From assembly GCF_002741075.1 (NCBI RefSeq), contig NZ_CP016634.1:5074501-5138500 (forward strand): a stretch of 64,000 nt of DNA, written 5' to 3'. The notes beneath the pieces are model-generated. The model saw only the letters and a program-made list of their open reading frames with translations, did not search any database and had not been told where the DNA came from. This stretch comes from Pseudomonas putida. Its GTDB lineage: Bacteria > Pseudomonadota > Gammaproteobacteria > Pseudomonadales > Pseudomonadaceae. Positions 8,295 through 18,090 of this stretch are shown here, piece after piece (position 1 is the first letter of the stretch; the number at the start of each line of letters is the position of its first letter). Both the position numbers and the translations under genes were made by a program.

Positions 8295-8930
8295 CTAACG
8301 AAGTAACTTCGGCGCGACCTCTCGCCAGCATCCCTGCTCCAGCCCATCCAGCGCCCAATCCCCGATCCGTACCCGCACCAGCCGCAACGTCGGCAGACCC
8401 ACCGCCGCCGTCATGCGCCGTACCTGGCGGTTGCGCCCTTCCCGAATCACCAGCTCCAGCCAATGGGTCGGCACGCTCTTGCGAAACCGCACCGGCGGGT
8501 TGCGCGGCCAAAGCGCAGGCTCTTCCAGCAGTCGTGCATCGGCCCGTAGTGTCGGCCCGTCATTGAGCTCGACCCCATCGCGCAACTGTTGCAACTGGGA
8601 CTCGCTCGGCTCCCCCTCCACTTGCACCCAATAGGTCTTGGGCAATTTGTGCTTGGGATCGGCGATGCGTGCCTGCAGGCGACCATCGTTGGTCAACAGC
8701 AGCAGGCCTTCGCTGTCACGGTCCAGACGCCCGGCCGGATAGATGCCAGGAATGTCGATGTAGTCCTTGAGGGTCGCGCGCCCCTCACCGTCGCTGAACT
8801 GGGTCAGCACATCGAACGGCTTGTTGAACAGGATCAGGCGTGGTTCGGCCGGCGGCGCCTTGGGCTGGCGACGCGGGCCTGCGGGCCGCGCCTGTGGACG
8901 GCGCGGCTTGGAACGGGGTGGCAGAGACAT
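8295..8930 (-). CDS. rluE: 23S rRNA pseudouridine synthase RluE
   Basis: A 211-residue RsuA/RluB/E/F-family pseudouridine synthase. The catalytic motif [17 protein letters not shown] is present with the nucleophilic aspartate at D70. Other family motifs are [11 protein letters not shown] and [11 protein letters not shown]. There is no N-terminal S4 domain; a basic Arg/Pro-rich tail (residues 1-30) is found instead, as in RluE, which modifies U2457 of 23S rRNA in E. coli. The next gene upstream on this strand is amn, whose stop is only 6 bases away. Confidence 0.88.
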   Translation of the reverse strand: MSLPPRSKPRRPQARPAGPRRQPKAPPAEPRLILFNKPFDVLTQFSDGEGRATLKDYIDIPGIYPAGRLDRDSEGLLLLTNDGRLQARIADPKHKLPKTYWVQVEGEPSESQLQQLRDGVELNDGPTLRADARLLEEPALWPRNPPVRFRKSVPTHWLELVIREGRNRQVRRMTAAVGLPTLRLVRVRIGDWALDGLEQGCWREVAPKLLR

Positions 8931-8936
8931 GGATCC

Positions 8937-10424
8937 TCAGCGGAACGGCGGCTCATCGAAGCTGCGCAGTTTACGCGAGTGCAACGAATTGAGCTCGGTG
9001 CGCAGCAGGTCCAGAGCCGCGATACCGATCTTCAGGTGCTGGCTGACGGCACGGTTATAGAAGGCATTGGCCGAACCAGGCAGCTTGATCTCGCTGTGCA
9101 GCGGTTTGTCCGAGACGCACAGCAACGTGCCGTAAGGCACCCGCAGACGATACCCCTGGGCGGCGATGGTGCCGCTTTCCATGTCCACCGCCACGGCACG
9201 GGACAGATTAATCAGCGGTCGCTCCTGGGCCCAGCGCAACTCCCAGTTGCGGTCGTCGTAGGTCAGCACGGTGCCGGTACGCAGGCGTTTTTTCAGTTGC
9301 TCGCCACGCTCGCCGGTCACCTGCGCCGCAGCTTCCTGCAGCGCCAACTGCACTTCGGCCAGTGCCGGGATTGGAATGTTCGGCGGCACCACCCGATCGA
9401 GGATGCCATCGCGACGCATGTAGGCGTGGGCCAGCACGTAGTCGCCAATGGTCTGCGATTGGCGCAGGCCACCGCAGTGGCCAATCATCAGCCAGCAGTG
9501 CGGGCGCAATACGGCCAGGTGATCGGTGATGTTCTTGGCATTGGACGGGCCGACACCGATATTGACCAAGGTGATGCCATCGCCATCGGCGGCGATCAGG
9601 TGGTAGGCCGGCATCTGGTAGCGGTGCCAGACCACGCTGGCCACCAGTGCCTGGGTCTCGTCGTCGCCCATGCCCTTTTCGATGATGACATTGCCCGGCA
9701 GGACCATACGCACGAAGCGCGAGTCCTGGCGCAGTTGCTCCAGGCCATGGCCGATGAACTGGTCGACGTAGCGGTGATAGTTGGTCAGCAGGATCCACGG
9801 CTGGACATGGCGCCAGTCGCTCCCGGTGTAATGCACCAGGCGGCGCAGAGAGAAGTCCACGCGGGCGGCATCGAACAGCGCCAGCGGCAGGGTTTCGGCG
9901 CTGCCCCAGTCGCACAGCCCGTCGGCGATGTTGTCGGTGGCCGCCGACAGGTCGGTGCTGGGGAATACCCGTGCAAGCTCGGCGGCCGTGATGCCGCTGC
10001 CCGCCAGCTCATCCCCCTGGTCGACCACGTAGGGATATGGAATATTCTGTTCGCTGACACCCACTTCCAGGGTCACGGTGTAGTCGTGCATCAGCGGTCG
10101 CAGTTGCTCGAGCAGGTAACCGCGAAACGCCGCAGGCTGGGTGATGGTGACGCTGTAGGTCCCCGCCACCTGCACCTTGGCATAGGCCCGCGTGGTGGCG
10201 GCCACTTCGCCATGGCTGTAGTAGGTCAGGCGCAGGGCCGGGTAACGAAACAGCGCACGCTGATCCTCGTCCGGCTCAGTGCGGTCCTTGAGGTAGCGCT
10301 TGAGGGCCTGACTGAGGGCGCCGGTGGCTTGTTCATGCAGGGCCGCCAGACGGTCGACGGCCTGTTCAGGTGTATCAACGACTACAAACGCTTGGCTCAC
10401 GCTGGATTTCCTGTCTTCTGACAT
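8937..10424 (-). CDS. amn: AMP nucleosidase
   Basis: A 495-residue protein of the expected Amn length. The N-terminal AMP-nucleosidase-specific domain (about residues 15-170) is followed by a nucleoside-phosphorylase-fold domain, with GVGPSNAKNITDHLAVLRPHCWLMIGHCGG and AVDMESGTIAAQGYR marking the purine and ribose sites. It hydrolyses AMP to adenine and ribose-5-phosphate in the cytoplasm, helping to adjust the adenylate pool. It lies 6 bases upstream of rluE, so the two probably share a transcript. Its promoter side faces a REP pair. Confidence 0.93.
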   Translation of the reverse strand: MSEDRKSSVSQAFVVVDTPEQAVDRLAALHEQATGALSQALKRYLKDRTEPDEDQRALFRYPALRLTYYSHGEVAATTRAYAKVQVAGTYSVTITQPAAFRGYLLEQLRPLMHDYTVTLEVGVSEQNIPYPYVVDQGDELAGSGITAAELARVFPSTDLSAATDNIADGLCDWGSAETLPLALFDAARVDFSLRRLVHYTGSDWRHVQPWILLTNYHRYVDQFIGHGLEQLRQDSRFVRMVLPGNVIIEKGMGDDETQALVASVVWHRYQMPAYHLIAADGDGITLVNIGVGPSNAKNITDHLAVLRPHCWLMIGHCGGLRQSQTIGDYVLAHAYMRRDGILDRVVPPNIPIPALAEVQLALQEAAAQVTGERGEQLKKRLRTGTVLTYDDRNWELRWAQERPLINLSRAVAVDMESGTIAAQGYRLRVPYGTLLCVSDKPLHSEIKLPGSANAFYNRAVSQHLKIGIAALDLLRTELNSLHSRKLRSFDEPPFR

Positions 10425-10480
10425 GCATGGCTTCCATCTTGCCTACCTTCTGTTGCAATTACATCCCTGACAATCGCATT

Positions 10481-10558
10481 CGGCCTCTTCACGGGTAAAC
10501 CCGCTCCTACAAGGCTTGCCGCATCTCCTCTGGAAGCGGGTTTAGCCGTGAAGTAGGC
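10481..10558. repeat. REP inverted pair (putida-type), degenerate second copy
   Basis: Unit 1 (10482-10514) contains CACGGGTAAACCCGCTCCTA; unit 2 (10530-10558) is its inverted, slightly decayed partner with GAAGCGGGTTTAGCCGTGAA. Each unit is itself a short hairpin, and together they form a BIME-like element. It sits between the ends of two minus-strand genes. Confidence 0.8.
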
Positions 10559-10561
10559 GCC

Positions 10562-12214
10562 TCAGGCCGACCAGACCGGCGTCGCCCGCGTCACCAGCGC
10601 CGCGGCATCGATACCCCGGGGCAACGCCCCATAGACCCGCCCGCCAGCGCCCAACCGGCTGGCCATGAACGCATCGCTGACGGTCGCATTGCCCGCTTCC
10701 AGCAACAGCTTGGCCTGCAAAGCAACGGCGATGTCCTCGGTCAGTTGCCGGGCGCGGTACTGGATATCGCCGGTATCGGCGAACGCGCCCTTCAGGTTGC
10801 CGATATGCGCCGCCAAGCGCGGATCGCCGTGACCGTCACCCAGCTCAGCGAACAGGGCGTCGAGCACGCCCGGCTCCTTGGACAACGCGCGCAGCACATC
10901 CAGGCATTGCACGTTGCCCGATCCCTCCCAAGTCGAGTTGACCGGCGCCTCGCGGTACAAGCGCGGCAAAATGCTGTCCTCCACATAGCCCGCACCGCCC
11001 AGGCATTCAGCAGCTTCGTTGATCATCCCCGGGGCGCGCTTGCAGATCCAATACTTGCCGACGGCGGTCACCAGGCGGGCGAAATGCGCCTGCTGCGGGT
11101 CATCCAGTTGGTCCAGCGCCTGGCCCATGCGCAGGCTCAAGGCCAGTGCCGCCTCGCTTTCCAGCGCCAGGTCGGCCAGCACGTTCTCCATCAATGGCTG
11201 TTCGTTCAGCACTCGCCCGCCGACCTTGCGATGGGCGCAATGGTGCGCGGCCTGGGTCAGCGCCTGTCGCATCAAGGCGCTGGAACCGACCATGCAGTCG
11301 AAGCGGGTCATGGCCACCATCTCGATGATGGTCGGCACTCCACGCCCCTCTTCACCGATCATCCACGCCAGGGCACCGCGAAACTCCACTTCGCTGGAAG
11401 CATTGGAGCAGTTGCCGAGCTTGTTCTTCAGGCGCTGGATATAGAACTGGTTGTGCGTGTCATCGGGGCGGTGGCGTGGCAGCAAGAAGCAGCTCAATCC
11501 TTTGTCGGTCTGGGCGAGGGTCAGAAAGGCATCGCACATCGGCGCCGAGCAGAACCACTTGTGGCCCACCAGTTCATACGCCTGACCGGGGCCAGGCGCG
11601 CCAACCGGATAGGCCCGGGTGGTGTTGGCCCGCACATCGGTGCCACCCTGCTTCTCGGTCATGGCCATGCCGAGAGTCACCCCGGCCTTGTGTCGGTCGC
11701 CCACGTTACGAGGGTCGTACTCGCGCGCCAGCACTTTCGGCAACCAGTATTCGGCCAGCTCCGGCTGCAGCCTCAAGGCCGGCACCGCAGCGAAGGTCAT
11801 GGTCAGGGGGCAGCCAGTGCCGGCCTCAGCCTGACTGTGCAGGTAGGTCATCGACGCTCGCGCCACGTGGGCGCCAGGACGCGGCTCGGCCCAGGGCAAC
11901 GATGGCAATCCATGCTCGACCGCCGTGCGCATCAACTCGTGATAGGCCGGATGGAACGTCACCAGGTCGATGCGGTGGCCATAACGGTCATGGCTGCTGA
12001 ATTCCGGCTTGTGGGCATTGGCCAGAAAACCCGCAGCCATCAGCGGGCCGCCGGCCAAGGCACCATAGGCGTCGATCCGCGACTCGGCCCAGCCGGCACC
12101 GAAGCGTCGGGACCACTCCTGCAAGGGCTGGTCAAGGCGATACAGGTTGGCGCCGTCGAGCGACGGTGGCTGGTTGGTGACTTCGTGGGTTTCAGCGAAC
12201 TGGTGCAGGTTCAT
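10562..12214 (-). CDS. AidB-like acyl-CoA dehydrogenase
   Basis: A 550-residue flavoenzyme, longer than ordinary acyl-CoA dehydrogenases (~380) and close to E. coli AidB (~540). Landmarks shared with AidB include MTEKQGGTDVRANTTRA (flavin/substrate loop), LKNKLGNCSNASSEVEF, and YREAPVNSTWEGSGNVQCLDVLRAL near the C-terminus, the last carrying the Glu at the usual catalytic-base region. The ATG at 12214 is chosen because GGGAG lies 6 bases upstream. AidB is linked to protection from alkylation damage, and its physiological substrate is uncertain. No other alkylation-response gene is adjacent; mpg lies 32 kb away. Confidence 0.85.
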   Translation of the reverse strand: MNLHQFAETHEVTNQPPSLDGANLYRLDQPLQEWSRRFGAGWAESRIDAYGALAGGPLMAAGFLANAHKPEFSSHDRYGHRIDLVTFHPAYHELMRTAVEHGLPSLPWAEPRPGAHVARASMTYLHSQAEAGTGCPLTMTFAAVPALRLQPELAEYWLPKVLAREYDPRNVGDRHKAGVTLGMAMTEKQGGTDVRANTTRAYPVGAPGPGQAYELVGHKWFCSAPMCDAFLTLAQTDKGLSCFLLPRHRPDDTHNQFYIQRLKNKLGNCSNASSEVEFRGALAWMIGEEGRGVPTIIEMVAMTRFDCMVGSSALMRQALTQAAHHCAHRKVGGRVLNEQPLMENVLADLALESEAALALSLRMGQALDQLDDPQQAHFARLVTAVGKYWICKRAPGMINEAAECLGGAGYVEDSILPRLYREAPVNSTWEGSGNVQCLDVLRALSKEPGVLDALFAELGDGHGDPRLAAHIGNLKGAFADTGDIQYRARQLTEDIAVALQAKLLLEAGNATVSDAFMASRLGAGGRVYGALPRGIDAAALVTRATPVWSA

Positions 12215-12308
12215 CGGGGGCTCCCTGGATCCGGTCATGCCTGAAAACCCCAGTGAAGCACTCCTGCGAAGGCAGTCAAAGTGTCAAAAACGACTAACTC
12301 GGCCGTCC

Positions 12309-14300
12309 TTAGCCGCCCATCACACCCGAGGCCAACCGGCCGGACGGCCACTGCGCCTGGGCCACGGACAGGTTCAGGGACAACTCGAAGCGGCTGCCCA
12401 GCCCCCGAGTCGACTCATGGGCCAGCCGGCCGCCGATCAGCTCGCCCAACTGACGGCAGATCGACAAGCCGATGCCCAGACCGCCGTAACGGCGCGTCAT
12501 GGAACCATCGACCTGGAAGAAACGCTGATAGAGGATGGCTTGGTCCAAGTCGTCGAAGCCGATACCGCTGTCGCTGATGGTGAAAGTCAACGCCAGGCTG
12601 TCCGGCCCGAGCCTGCGGCCGCGCACCTGGATCATCACGCCGCCCTGGTGGGTGAATTTCAGGCCGTTGTCCACCAGGCAGGCCAGGCAGCGCAGCAGTT
12701 TTTGCGCATCGCCAAGCAACTCGTCAGGCAGCTCCGCAGGGATATCCAGGCTCAGGTACAGGCCTTTGCCCAGGGCACGCCCGGCGAAACCTGCACGCAG
12801 TTCCTGCAACTGCCGACGCAGGCTGAAGGGCGCGGCATGGGCACGCAGACGACCCGCCTGCAGTTCGGTGAGCACGAGGATGTCATCGACCATGGCCATC
12901 ATGTCTTGGGCAGAACCGGTGGCGGTGCGGTGATACTGGGCGTGCTCGGCGCTCATCGGCAGGGTATGCATCAACTCCAGCGAGCCGATCACACCGTTCA
13001 TCGGTGTGCGCAGTTCATGGGTGACCGTCGCCAGGAACTCATCCTTCAGACGATTGCTTCGGGCCAGTTGCTGGTTCAGCTGCTCCAGGGTGTGGCCGGT
13101 ATCGCGCAACGCCTGGGCCTGCTGCTCACGCAGGCTGTTGATGCGGTCGGCCAGGGCCAGGGACAACAACGCCACTTCCAGCGCCGACCCCAACTGGCTG
13201 GCATACATGGTCAGGAACACGTTCGGCAGATAACCGAGCACCATCAGGGTATTGACCAGCCCACCCAAGAGGAATGCCGTCCAGGCAATGATGAACCAGC
13301 GCGCCACCCGCACCCCGTGCCACCAAGCATAAAGCCCTGCCGTGAAGATGCTCACGGTGAACAGCAGCGCCAGCAGTGTCGCCATGCGCAAGGCCAGGCC
13401 GTAGGGCATGGTCACAGCCAGCGTCATGACCAGCGCTCCACCGACCATCAACGCCAACAGCAGGCGGTCGAAACCACGGCTGAGCCTGCCCAACTGCAGG
13501 AAATGCCGGGCGAACTGGCAGCCGAACAGCCCTGCGGCGCCAATGAACAAGGGCGTGGCGGCATTGGCCCACCAGGGGTTGTCCGGCCAGAAGTACGCGA
13601 CACCGGCACCGTTCACAGAGATCTGGTAGAGCCCGAACGAAGCGATATAGAGGATGTAATAGAGGTAGCTGACGTCGCGAACGCTGAGGTAGATGAACAG
13701 GTTGTACACCAACATCACCAGCAACACGCCGTAGATCATGCCCAGCACATAGAGGCGCGTGGGCTGCTCTTCCATGTAGGCCTCAGCTGACCACAGGGCC
13801 AGCGGCGCCTGGATCGAACCCTGGCTCTGCAAACGCAGGTAGGCCGTGATCGCCTGGCCCGGGTTCACAGGCAGCTCGAACAGGTAGTTGTCCTGGCGGA
13901 TCTGCCGGCTGGCATAGGGCAAGGCATCGCCGGTGCGCTGGACCAGGCGGTAGCTGCCATGGCCATCGGGCAGGTAGAGATCCAGACGATCCAGTGGTGG
14001 ATAGGCCAACTCCAGCAGCCACTGGCGGGAAGGTGCTGTGGGCGGGCTGATGTTGCGCAGGTCGACCTTCAGCCAGAACACCGAGGTGGAATAGCCCGCA
14101 TTGAGCACGTCTTCATGATGCTGTCGGAAACGGCTGACAAAGGCCGGCGAGCTGACCTGGGCGATGCTGGCGCTGCCATCACGGTCCTCGAGGACCTGCA
14201 TGACTTGGCCCAATGGAAGGTACCGGGTGGCGTTGTCGAAATCGACCGCTCCGGCGAACAGGGGCACACAGCCCAGAAGCATCATCAGCAAGTAGCGCAT
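12309..14300 (-). CDS. Orphan 7TM-DISM sensor histidine kinase
   Basis: A 663-residue membrane kinase. Domains in order: signal peptide (1-19); periplasmic 7TMR-DISMED2 beta-sandwich domain (about 25-170), often carbohydrate-binding; a seven-helix 7TMR-DISM domain (about 185-385); a short coiled coil (390-415); HisKA with VTHELRTPMNGVIGSLELM and phospho-acceptor H428; and HATPase_c with N box VDNGLKF, G1 DSGIGF and G2 GGLGIGLSICRQLG. It ends soon after the ATPase domain, so it has no receiver or HPt of its own. No response-regulator gene lies next to it. The partner and signal are unknown. Confidence 0.88.
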   Translation of the reverse strand: MRYLLMMLLGCVPLFAGAVDFDNATRYLPLGQVMQVLEDRDGSASIAQVSSPAFVSRFRQHHEDVLNAGYSTSVFWLKVDLRNISPPTAPSRQWLLELAYPPLDRLDLYLPDGHGSYRLVQRTGDALPYASRQIRQDNYLFELPVNPGQAITAYLRLQSQGSIQAPLALWSAEAYMEEQPTRLYVLGMIYGVLLVMLVYNLFIYLSVRDVSYLYYILYIASFGLYQISVNGAGVAYFWPDNPWWANAATPLFIGAAGLFGCQFARHFLQLGRLSRGFDRLLLALMVGGALVMTLAVTMPYGLALRMATLLALLFTVSIFTAGLYAWWHGVRVARWFIIAWTAFLLGGLVNTLMVLGYLPNVFLTMYASQLGSALEVALLSLALADRINSLREQQAQALRDTGHTLEQLNQQLARSNRLKDEFLATVTHELRTPMNGVIGSLELMHTLPMSAEHAQYHRTATGSAQDMMAMVDDILVLTELQAGRLRAHAAPFSLRRQLQELRAGFAGRALGKGLYLSLDIPAELPDELLGDAQKLLRCLACLVDNGLKFTHQGGVMIQVRGRRLGPDSLALTFTISDSGIGFDDLDQAILYQRFFQVDGSMTRRYGGLGIGLSICRQLGELIGGRLAHESTRGLGSRFELSLNLSVAQAQWPSGRLASGVMGG

Positions 14301-14492
14301 ACAGCCCCAGCATGGCCTGTCCAGTCGCGTCGTGGTGGCCTCCCTTCCCTTTGAGACGACGAATTCCGGCAGCGCCTATTTGTCGAGTTATCCGAGCACT
14401 CTAGCATAGCCTTCAGGCAGGGCAATCAGCCACCTTAAATCTCAAAGAAACAGCTCTAAATCAATACTTACAGAGATACAAAACACAAAAAA

Positions 14493-14508
14493 TTGACCAA
14501 TTGATCAA
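14493..14508. promoter_or_regulatory. Near-palindrome in an AT-rich patch upstream of thiD
   Basis: TTGACCAATTGATCAA reads almost the same on both strands (TTGAYCAATTGRTCAA). It lies in an 85-base AT-rich patch (14430-14515) that contrasts with the local GC level. It is between the divergent kinase and thiD genes, 57 bases before the thiD start, and could be an operator for either. Confidence 0.3.
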
Positions 14509-14565
14509 CAAAAGCCATCGGCGAAGCGATCCGCCCCAACAGGTTTGGTGGTAAGCTCGCCGACC

Positions 14566-15366
14566 ATGAATACGACCTACAGCTCCCGCCCCGTTGTCCT
14601 CTGTCTTTCCGGCCACGACCCCAGTGGCGGCGCCGGCCTGCAGGCAGATATCGAAGCCCTGATCGCCCAAGGCTGTCACGCCGCACCTACCGTGACCGCC
14701 CTGACCGTCCAGGATACCGTCAACGTCTCCGACTTCCGCGTGCTGGACCGCGAGTGGGTGCTGGCACAGGCCAATGCCGTGCTGGCCGACTCCACTGTGG
14801 CGGCGGTCAAGCTCGGGATGCTCGGGTCGATCGAAATGGTCGATACCGTCGCCGAACTGCTGAGCGCCCATCCGCACCTGCCGCTGGTCTGCGACCCGGT
14901 TCTGCGTGCAGGTGGCGGTGGCCGCCTGGGCAAGGACGAAGTCGGCTATGCGCTGCGCGAACGCCTGCTGCCGCTGGCCACGATCGCCACGCCGAACCTG
15001 CCCGAAGCCCGGATTCTGGCCGAGCTGCCTGAAGGCACCGCGGACGAATGCGCCGAGAAACTTTTGCCGTTCTGTAGACATCTTCTGATTACCGGTGGTC
15101 ACGGTGACGAGGTGCAAATTCATAACCGCCTATATAGCCGCGACGGTCAACAGCACACCTGGACCTGCGAACGCCTGCCAGGCAGCTACCATGGCTCCGG
15201 TTGTACCCTGGCCAGCGCCCTGGCCGGCCGCCTGGCCCTTGGCGAGCAATTGCAAAGTGCCGTGCGCAGTGCCCTGGACTACACCTGGCGCACCCTGCGC
15301 GACGCCGAGCAGCTGGGCAAGGGGCAGTTCGTCCCACGCCGACTGCCCTTGGACTTCTGCTCCTGA
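14566..15366 (+). CDS. thiD: Hydroxymethylpyrimidine/phosphomethylpyrimidine kinase
   Basis: A 266-residue ribokinase-fold protein of normal ThiD length. The start at 14566 puts the conserved VLCLSGHDPSGGAGLQADIEA right at the N-terminus. Other landmarks are KLGMLGS, DPVLRAGGGG and the anion-hole region GSGCTLASALA near the C-terminus. It phosphorylates HMP and HMP-P in thiamine synthesis in the cytoplasm. thiE follows after 17 bases, then hemL, giving a thiD-thiE-hemL cluster. I see no TPP riboswitch upstream. Confidence 0.93.
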   Translation: MNTTYSSRPVVLCLSGHDPSGGAGLQADIEALIAQGCHAAPTVTALTVQDTVNVSDFRVLDREWVLAQANAVLADSTVAAVKLGMLGSIEMVDTVAELLSAHPHLPLVCDPVLRAGGGGRLGKDEVGYALRERLLPLATIATPNLPEARILAELPEGTADECAEKLLPFCRHLLITGGHGDEVQIHNRLYSRDGQQHTWTCERLPGSYHGSGCTLASALAGRLALGEQLQSAVRSALDYTWRTLRDAEQLGKGQFVPRRLPLDFCS

Positions 15367-15383
15367 TCCACGAGGCCTGACAG

Positions 15384-16007
15384 ATGAAGTTACGCGGTCT
15401 GTACGCGATCACCGACAGCCAACTGCTCGCCGGTCGCTTGCTCTCCCACGTCGAGGCTGCCCTCGAAGGTGGCGTTTGCCTGCTGCAATATCGTGACAAA
15501 AGCGACGATGCCACACGCCGCCTGCACGAGGCCGAAGGCCTGCAGAGGCTCTGCGAGCGCTATGGCACGCAACTGATCATCAACGACGACGCCCAACTGG
15601 CCGCACACCTGGGCGTCGGCGTGCACCTGGGCCAGACCGACGGCCCCCTGACCCCGGCCCGCACCCTGCTCGGCCGCGATGCCATCATCGGCTCCACCTG
15701 CCATGCCCAGCTCGCGCTGGCCGAGCAGGCCGCCAGCGAAGGCGCCAGCTACGTGGCCTTCGGTCGCTTCTTCAATTCGGTGACCAAGCCCGGCGCGCCA
15801 GCAGCCGACATCGCCCTGCTCGGCAAGGCCCGTGCCCAGGTGCAACTGCCGATCGCAGTGATCGGCGGCATCACCCTCGACAACGCCGCCCCCCTGGTCG
15901 CCCATGGCGCCGACCTGCTGGCGGTGATCCACGGCTTGTTCGGTGTCGACAGCGCGCAGGAAGTCACCCGCCGCGCCCGCGCCTTCAATGCCCTGTTCGC
16001 TTCCTGA
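15384..16007 (+). CDS. thiE: Thiamine-phosphate synthase
   Basis: A 207-residue TIM-barrel enzyme of normal length. It has the N-terminal LYAITDS motif, QYRDK at the pyrimidine/pyrophosphate site, [37 protein letters not shown] and the C-terminal IGGITLDN. It couples HMP-PP with the thiazole phosphate to give thiamine monophosphate. Its position directly behind thiD supports co-expression. Confidence 0.94.
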   Translation: MKLRGLYAITDSQLLAGRLLSHVEAALEGGVCLLQYRDKSDDATRRLHEAEGLQRLCERYGTQLIINDDAQLAAHLGVGVHLGQTDGPLTPARTLLGRDAIIGSTCHAQLALAEQAASEGASYVAFGRFFNSVTKPGAPAADIALLGKARAQVQLPIAVIGGITLDNAAPLVAHGADLLAVIHGLFGVDSAQEVTRRARAFNALFAS

Positions 16008-16022
16008 TTCGAGAGAAATCCC

Positions 16023-17306
16023 ATGTCCCGTTCCGAATCCCTGTTCGCCCAAGCCCAGAAGCACATCCCTGGTGGTGTGAACTCGCCGGTCCGCGCTTTC
16101 CGCAGCGTCGGCGGCACCCCGCTGTTCTTCAAGCATGCCGAAGGCGCCTATGTCGTAGACGAAGACGACAAGCGCTACGTTGACTACGTAGGCTCCTGGG
16201 GCCCGATGATCCTGGGTCACGGCCATCCTGACGTGCTGGCGTCGGTGCGCAAGCAACTGGAGCATGGCCTGTCCTACGGTGCCCCGACCGCCATGGAAAC
16301 CGAGATGGCCGATTTGGTCTGCTCGATCGTGCCGTCCATGGAGATGGTCCGTATGGTCAGCTCCGGTACCGAGGCGACCATGAGCGCCATCCGCCTGGCC
16401 CGTGGCTATACCGGTCGCGACGCGATCATCAAGTTCGAAGGCTGCTACCACGGCCACTCCGACAGCCTGCTGGTCAAAGCCGGCTCCGGCCTGCTGACAC
16501 AGGGCGTACCCAGCTCGGCCGGTGTGCCGGCGGACTTCGCCAAGCACACCCTGACCCTGCCGTTCAACGACATCGCTGCCGTCGAGAAGACCCTGAGCGA
16601 AGTCGGCCAGACCGTCGCCTGCATCATCGTCGAGCCGGTCGCTGGCAACATGAACTGCGTACCGCCGGCACCAGGCTTCCTTGAAGGCCTGCGCGAACAG
16701 TGCGACAAGCACGGCGTGGTGCTGATTTTCGATGAAGTGATGACCGGCTTCCGCGTCTCGCTGGGCGGCGCCCAGGGCCACTATGGCATCAAGCCGGACC
16801 TGTCGACCTTCGGCAAGATCGTCGGCGGCGGCATGCCAGTTGGCTGCTTCGGCGGCAAGCGCGAAATCATGGAGTGCATCGCTCCGCTGGGCCCGGTGTA
16901 CCAGGCCGGCACCCTGTCGGGCAACCCGCTGGCGATGGCTGCGGGCCTGACCACCCTCAAGCTGATCAGCCGCCCAGGCTTCCACGACGAACTCACCGCC
17001 TTCACCACCCGCATGCTCGACGGCCTGCAACAGCGCGCGGATGCCGCTGGCGTACCGTTCGTCACCACCCAGGCGGGTGCCATGTTCGGCCTGTACTTCA
17101 GTGGCGCTGACGACATCGTCACCTTCGATGACGTGATGGGCAGCGATGTGGAACGCTTCAAGCGCTTCTTCCACCTGATGCTCGAGGGCGGCGTTTACCT
17201 GGCGCCAAGTGCCTTCGAGGCGGGCTTCACCTCCATCGCCCACGGCGACAAGGAGCTGCAGATCACCCTGGATGCCGCCGAAAAGGCCTTTGCCGCGCTG
17301 AAGTGA
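16023..17306 (+). CDS. hemL: Glutamate-1-semialdehyde 2,1-aminomutase
   Basis: A 427-residue PLP enzyme of normal length. Landmarks are the N-terminal [46 protein letters not shown], and the PLP-binding lysine K265 in [14 protein letters not shown]. It converts glutamate-1-semialdehyde into 5-aminolevulinate, the first committed tetrapyrrole precursor. It starts 15 bases after thiE, an arrangement common in Pseudomonas. It is followed by a REP pair. Confidence 0.96.
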   Translation: MSRSESLFAQAQKHIPGGVNSPVRAFRSVGGTPLFFKHAEGAYVVDEDDKRYVDYVGSWGPMILGHGHPDVLASVRKQLEHGLSYGAPTAMETEMADLVCSIVPSMEMVRMVSSGTEATMSAIRLARGYTGRDAIIKFEGCYHGHSDSLLVKAGSGLLTQGVPSSAGVPADFAKHTLTLPFNDIAAVEKTLSEVGQTVACIIVEPVAGNMNCVPPAPGFLEGLREQCDKHGVVLIFDEVMTGFRVSLGGAQGHYGIKPDLSTFGKIVGGGMPVGCFGGKREIMECIAPLGPVYQAGTLSGNPLAMAAGLTTLKLISRPGFHDELTAFTTRMLDGLQQRADAAGVPFVTTQAGAMFGLYFSGADDIVTFDDVMGSDVERFKRFFHLMLEGGVYLAPSAFEAGFTSIAHGDKELQITLDAAEKAFAALK

Positions 17307-17310
17307 TCGT

Positions 17311-17391
17311 CAGCCTCTTCGCGGGCAATCCCGCTCCCACCCGATATGCGTTGAACCTGTGGGAGCGGGGTTACCCCCGTAGAAGCCGATG
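17311..17391. repeat. REP inverted pair downstream of hemL
   Basis: Unit 1 (17311-17341) has CGCGGGCAATCCCGCTCCCA; unit 2 (17357-17391) is inverted with TGGGAGCGGGGTTACCCCCG. The pair starts 5 bases after the hemL stop and may help end or stabilise its transcript. Confidence 0.85.
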
Positions 17392-17529
17392 CGGCAATAA
17401 ATGCGTTGTGCAATCAACGAAGGCTTCTCAACAGAAATTCGAGTAAAACTTTGTAAGGTAGGCGCTGCTTATCCCATAATGTGCCACCAGAGACATTGGC
17501 CGCAGCTTTGCAGAGGTAAGTCGATCCCC

Positions 17530-18081
17530 ATGAACCGCACCGGCCGCGCCCTTACCCTGGGCTGCCTGCTGCTTCTTCAGCCCCTGCTGGCCTTGGCAGA
17601 GGGCGGCAACTCGTTGCTGATTCCAGCGACGGGACGCTGCACCCTCAATACACAGCCCGAGGACCTGCAGAACGCCCTGAAGGCTTGCGAACGGACGGCG
17701 GAGTCGGGCGATGCCCAGGCGCAATACGAGCTGGGTGAGTTCTACTACAACGGCAACCAGGCACCCAAGGACCTGAAAAAAGCCGTCAACTGGTTCGAGA
17801 AAGCCTCATTGCAAGGCCAGGCCCAGGCGCAATATCGTCTCGGCTCGATGTTCTTCCATGGTGAAGGCGTCCCGGCCAACAACGTGCAGGCCTACATTCT
17901 GCTTAAGATGGCGGCGGTCAACGGCGACGAAGACGCCCTGGACCTGGCCGACGAAGTCACTGAGCAGATGCCCCGCGACGAACTCGAACACGCCACCCAG
18001 GTGCTCGGCCAGATCTTCCGCAAATACCTGCTGGAACTGCAAAACGCCGAGGGGCGCACGCCCTTCTCCCCCCTACCCTGA
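17530..18081 (+). CDS. Exported Sel1-repeat protein
   Basis: A 183-residue protein starting at the ATG at 17530, which gives a clear signal peptide (MNRTGRALTLGCLLLLQPLLALA). Two clear Sel1-like repeats (GDAQAQYELGEFYYNG...AVNWFEKAS and GQAQAQYRLGSMFFHGEG...AYILLKMAA) cover about residues 60-130, and a third degenerate one follows. Sel1 repeats are alpha-helical scaffolds for protein contacts. Location is probably periplasmic; the partner is unknown. It converges with the DUF1820 gene, with a 9-base gap. Confidence 0.8.
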   Translation: MNRTGRALTLGCLLLLQPLLALAEGGNSLLIPATGRCTLNTQPEDLQNALKACERTAESGDAQAQYELGEFYYNGNQAPKDLKKAVNWFEKASLQGQAQAQYRLGSMFFHGEGVPANNVQAYILLKMAAVNGDEDALDLADEVTEQMPRDELEHATQVLGQIFRKYLLELQNAEGRTPFSPLP

Positions 18082-18090
18082 CGGGCCGAT

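Noticed and set aside
8589..10421. 610-codon frame antisense to rluE and amn
   Set aside because: Both genes on the other strand have complete domains; the frame spans the gap between them and has no recognisable domain.
12147..13790. 547-codon frame antisense to the histidine kinase and the AidB-like gene end
   Set aside because: Kinase motifs are intact on the minus strand; the antisense frame is Gln/His-rich and featureless.
14301..14565. TPP riboswitch before thiD
   Set aside because: The region is AT-rich and lacks the conserved THI-box elements (such as CTGAGA); only a near-palindrome was found.
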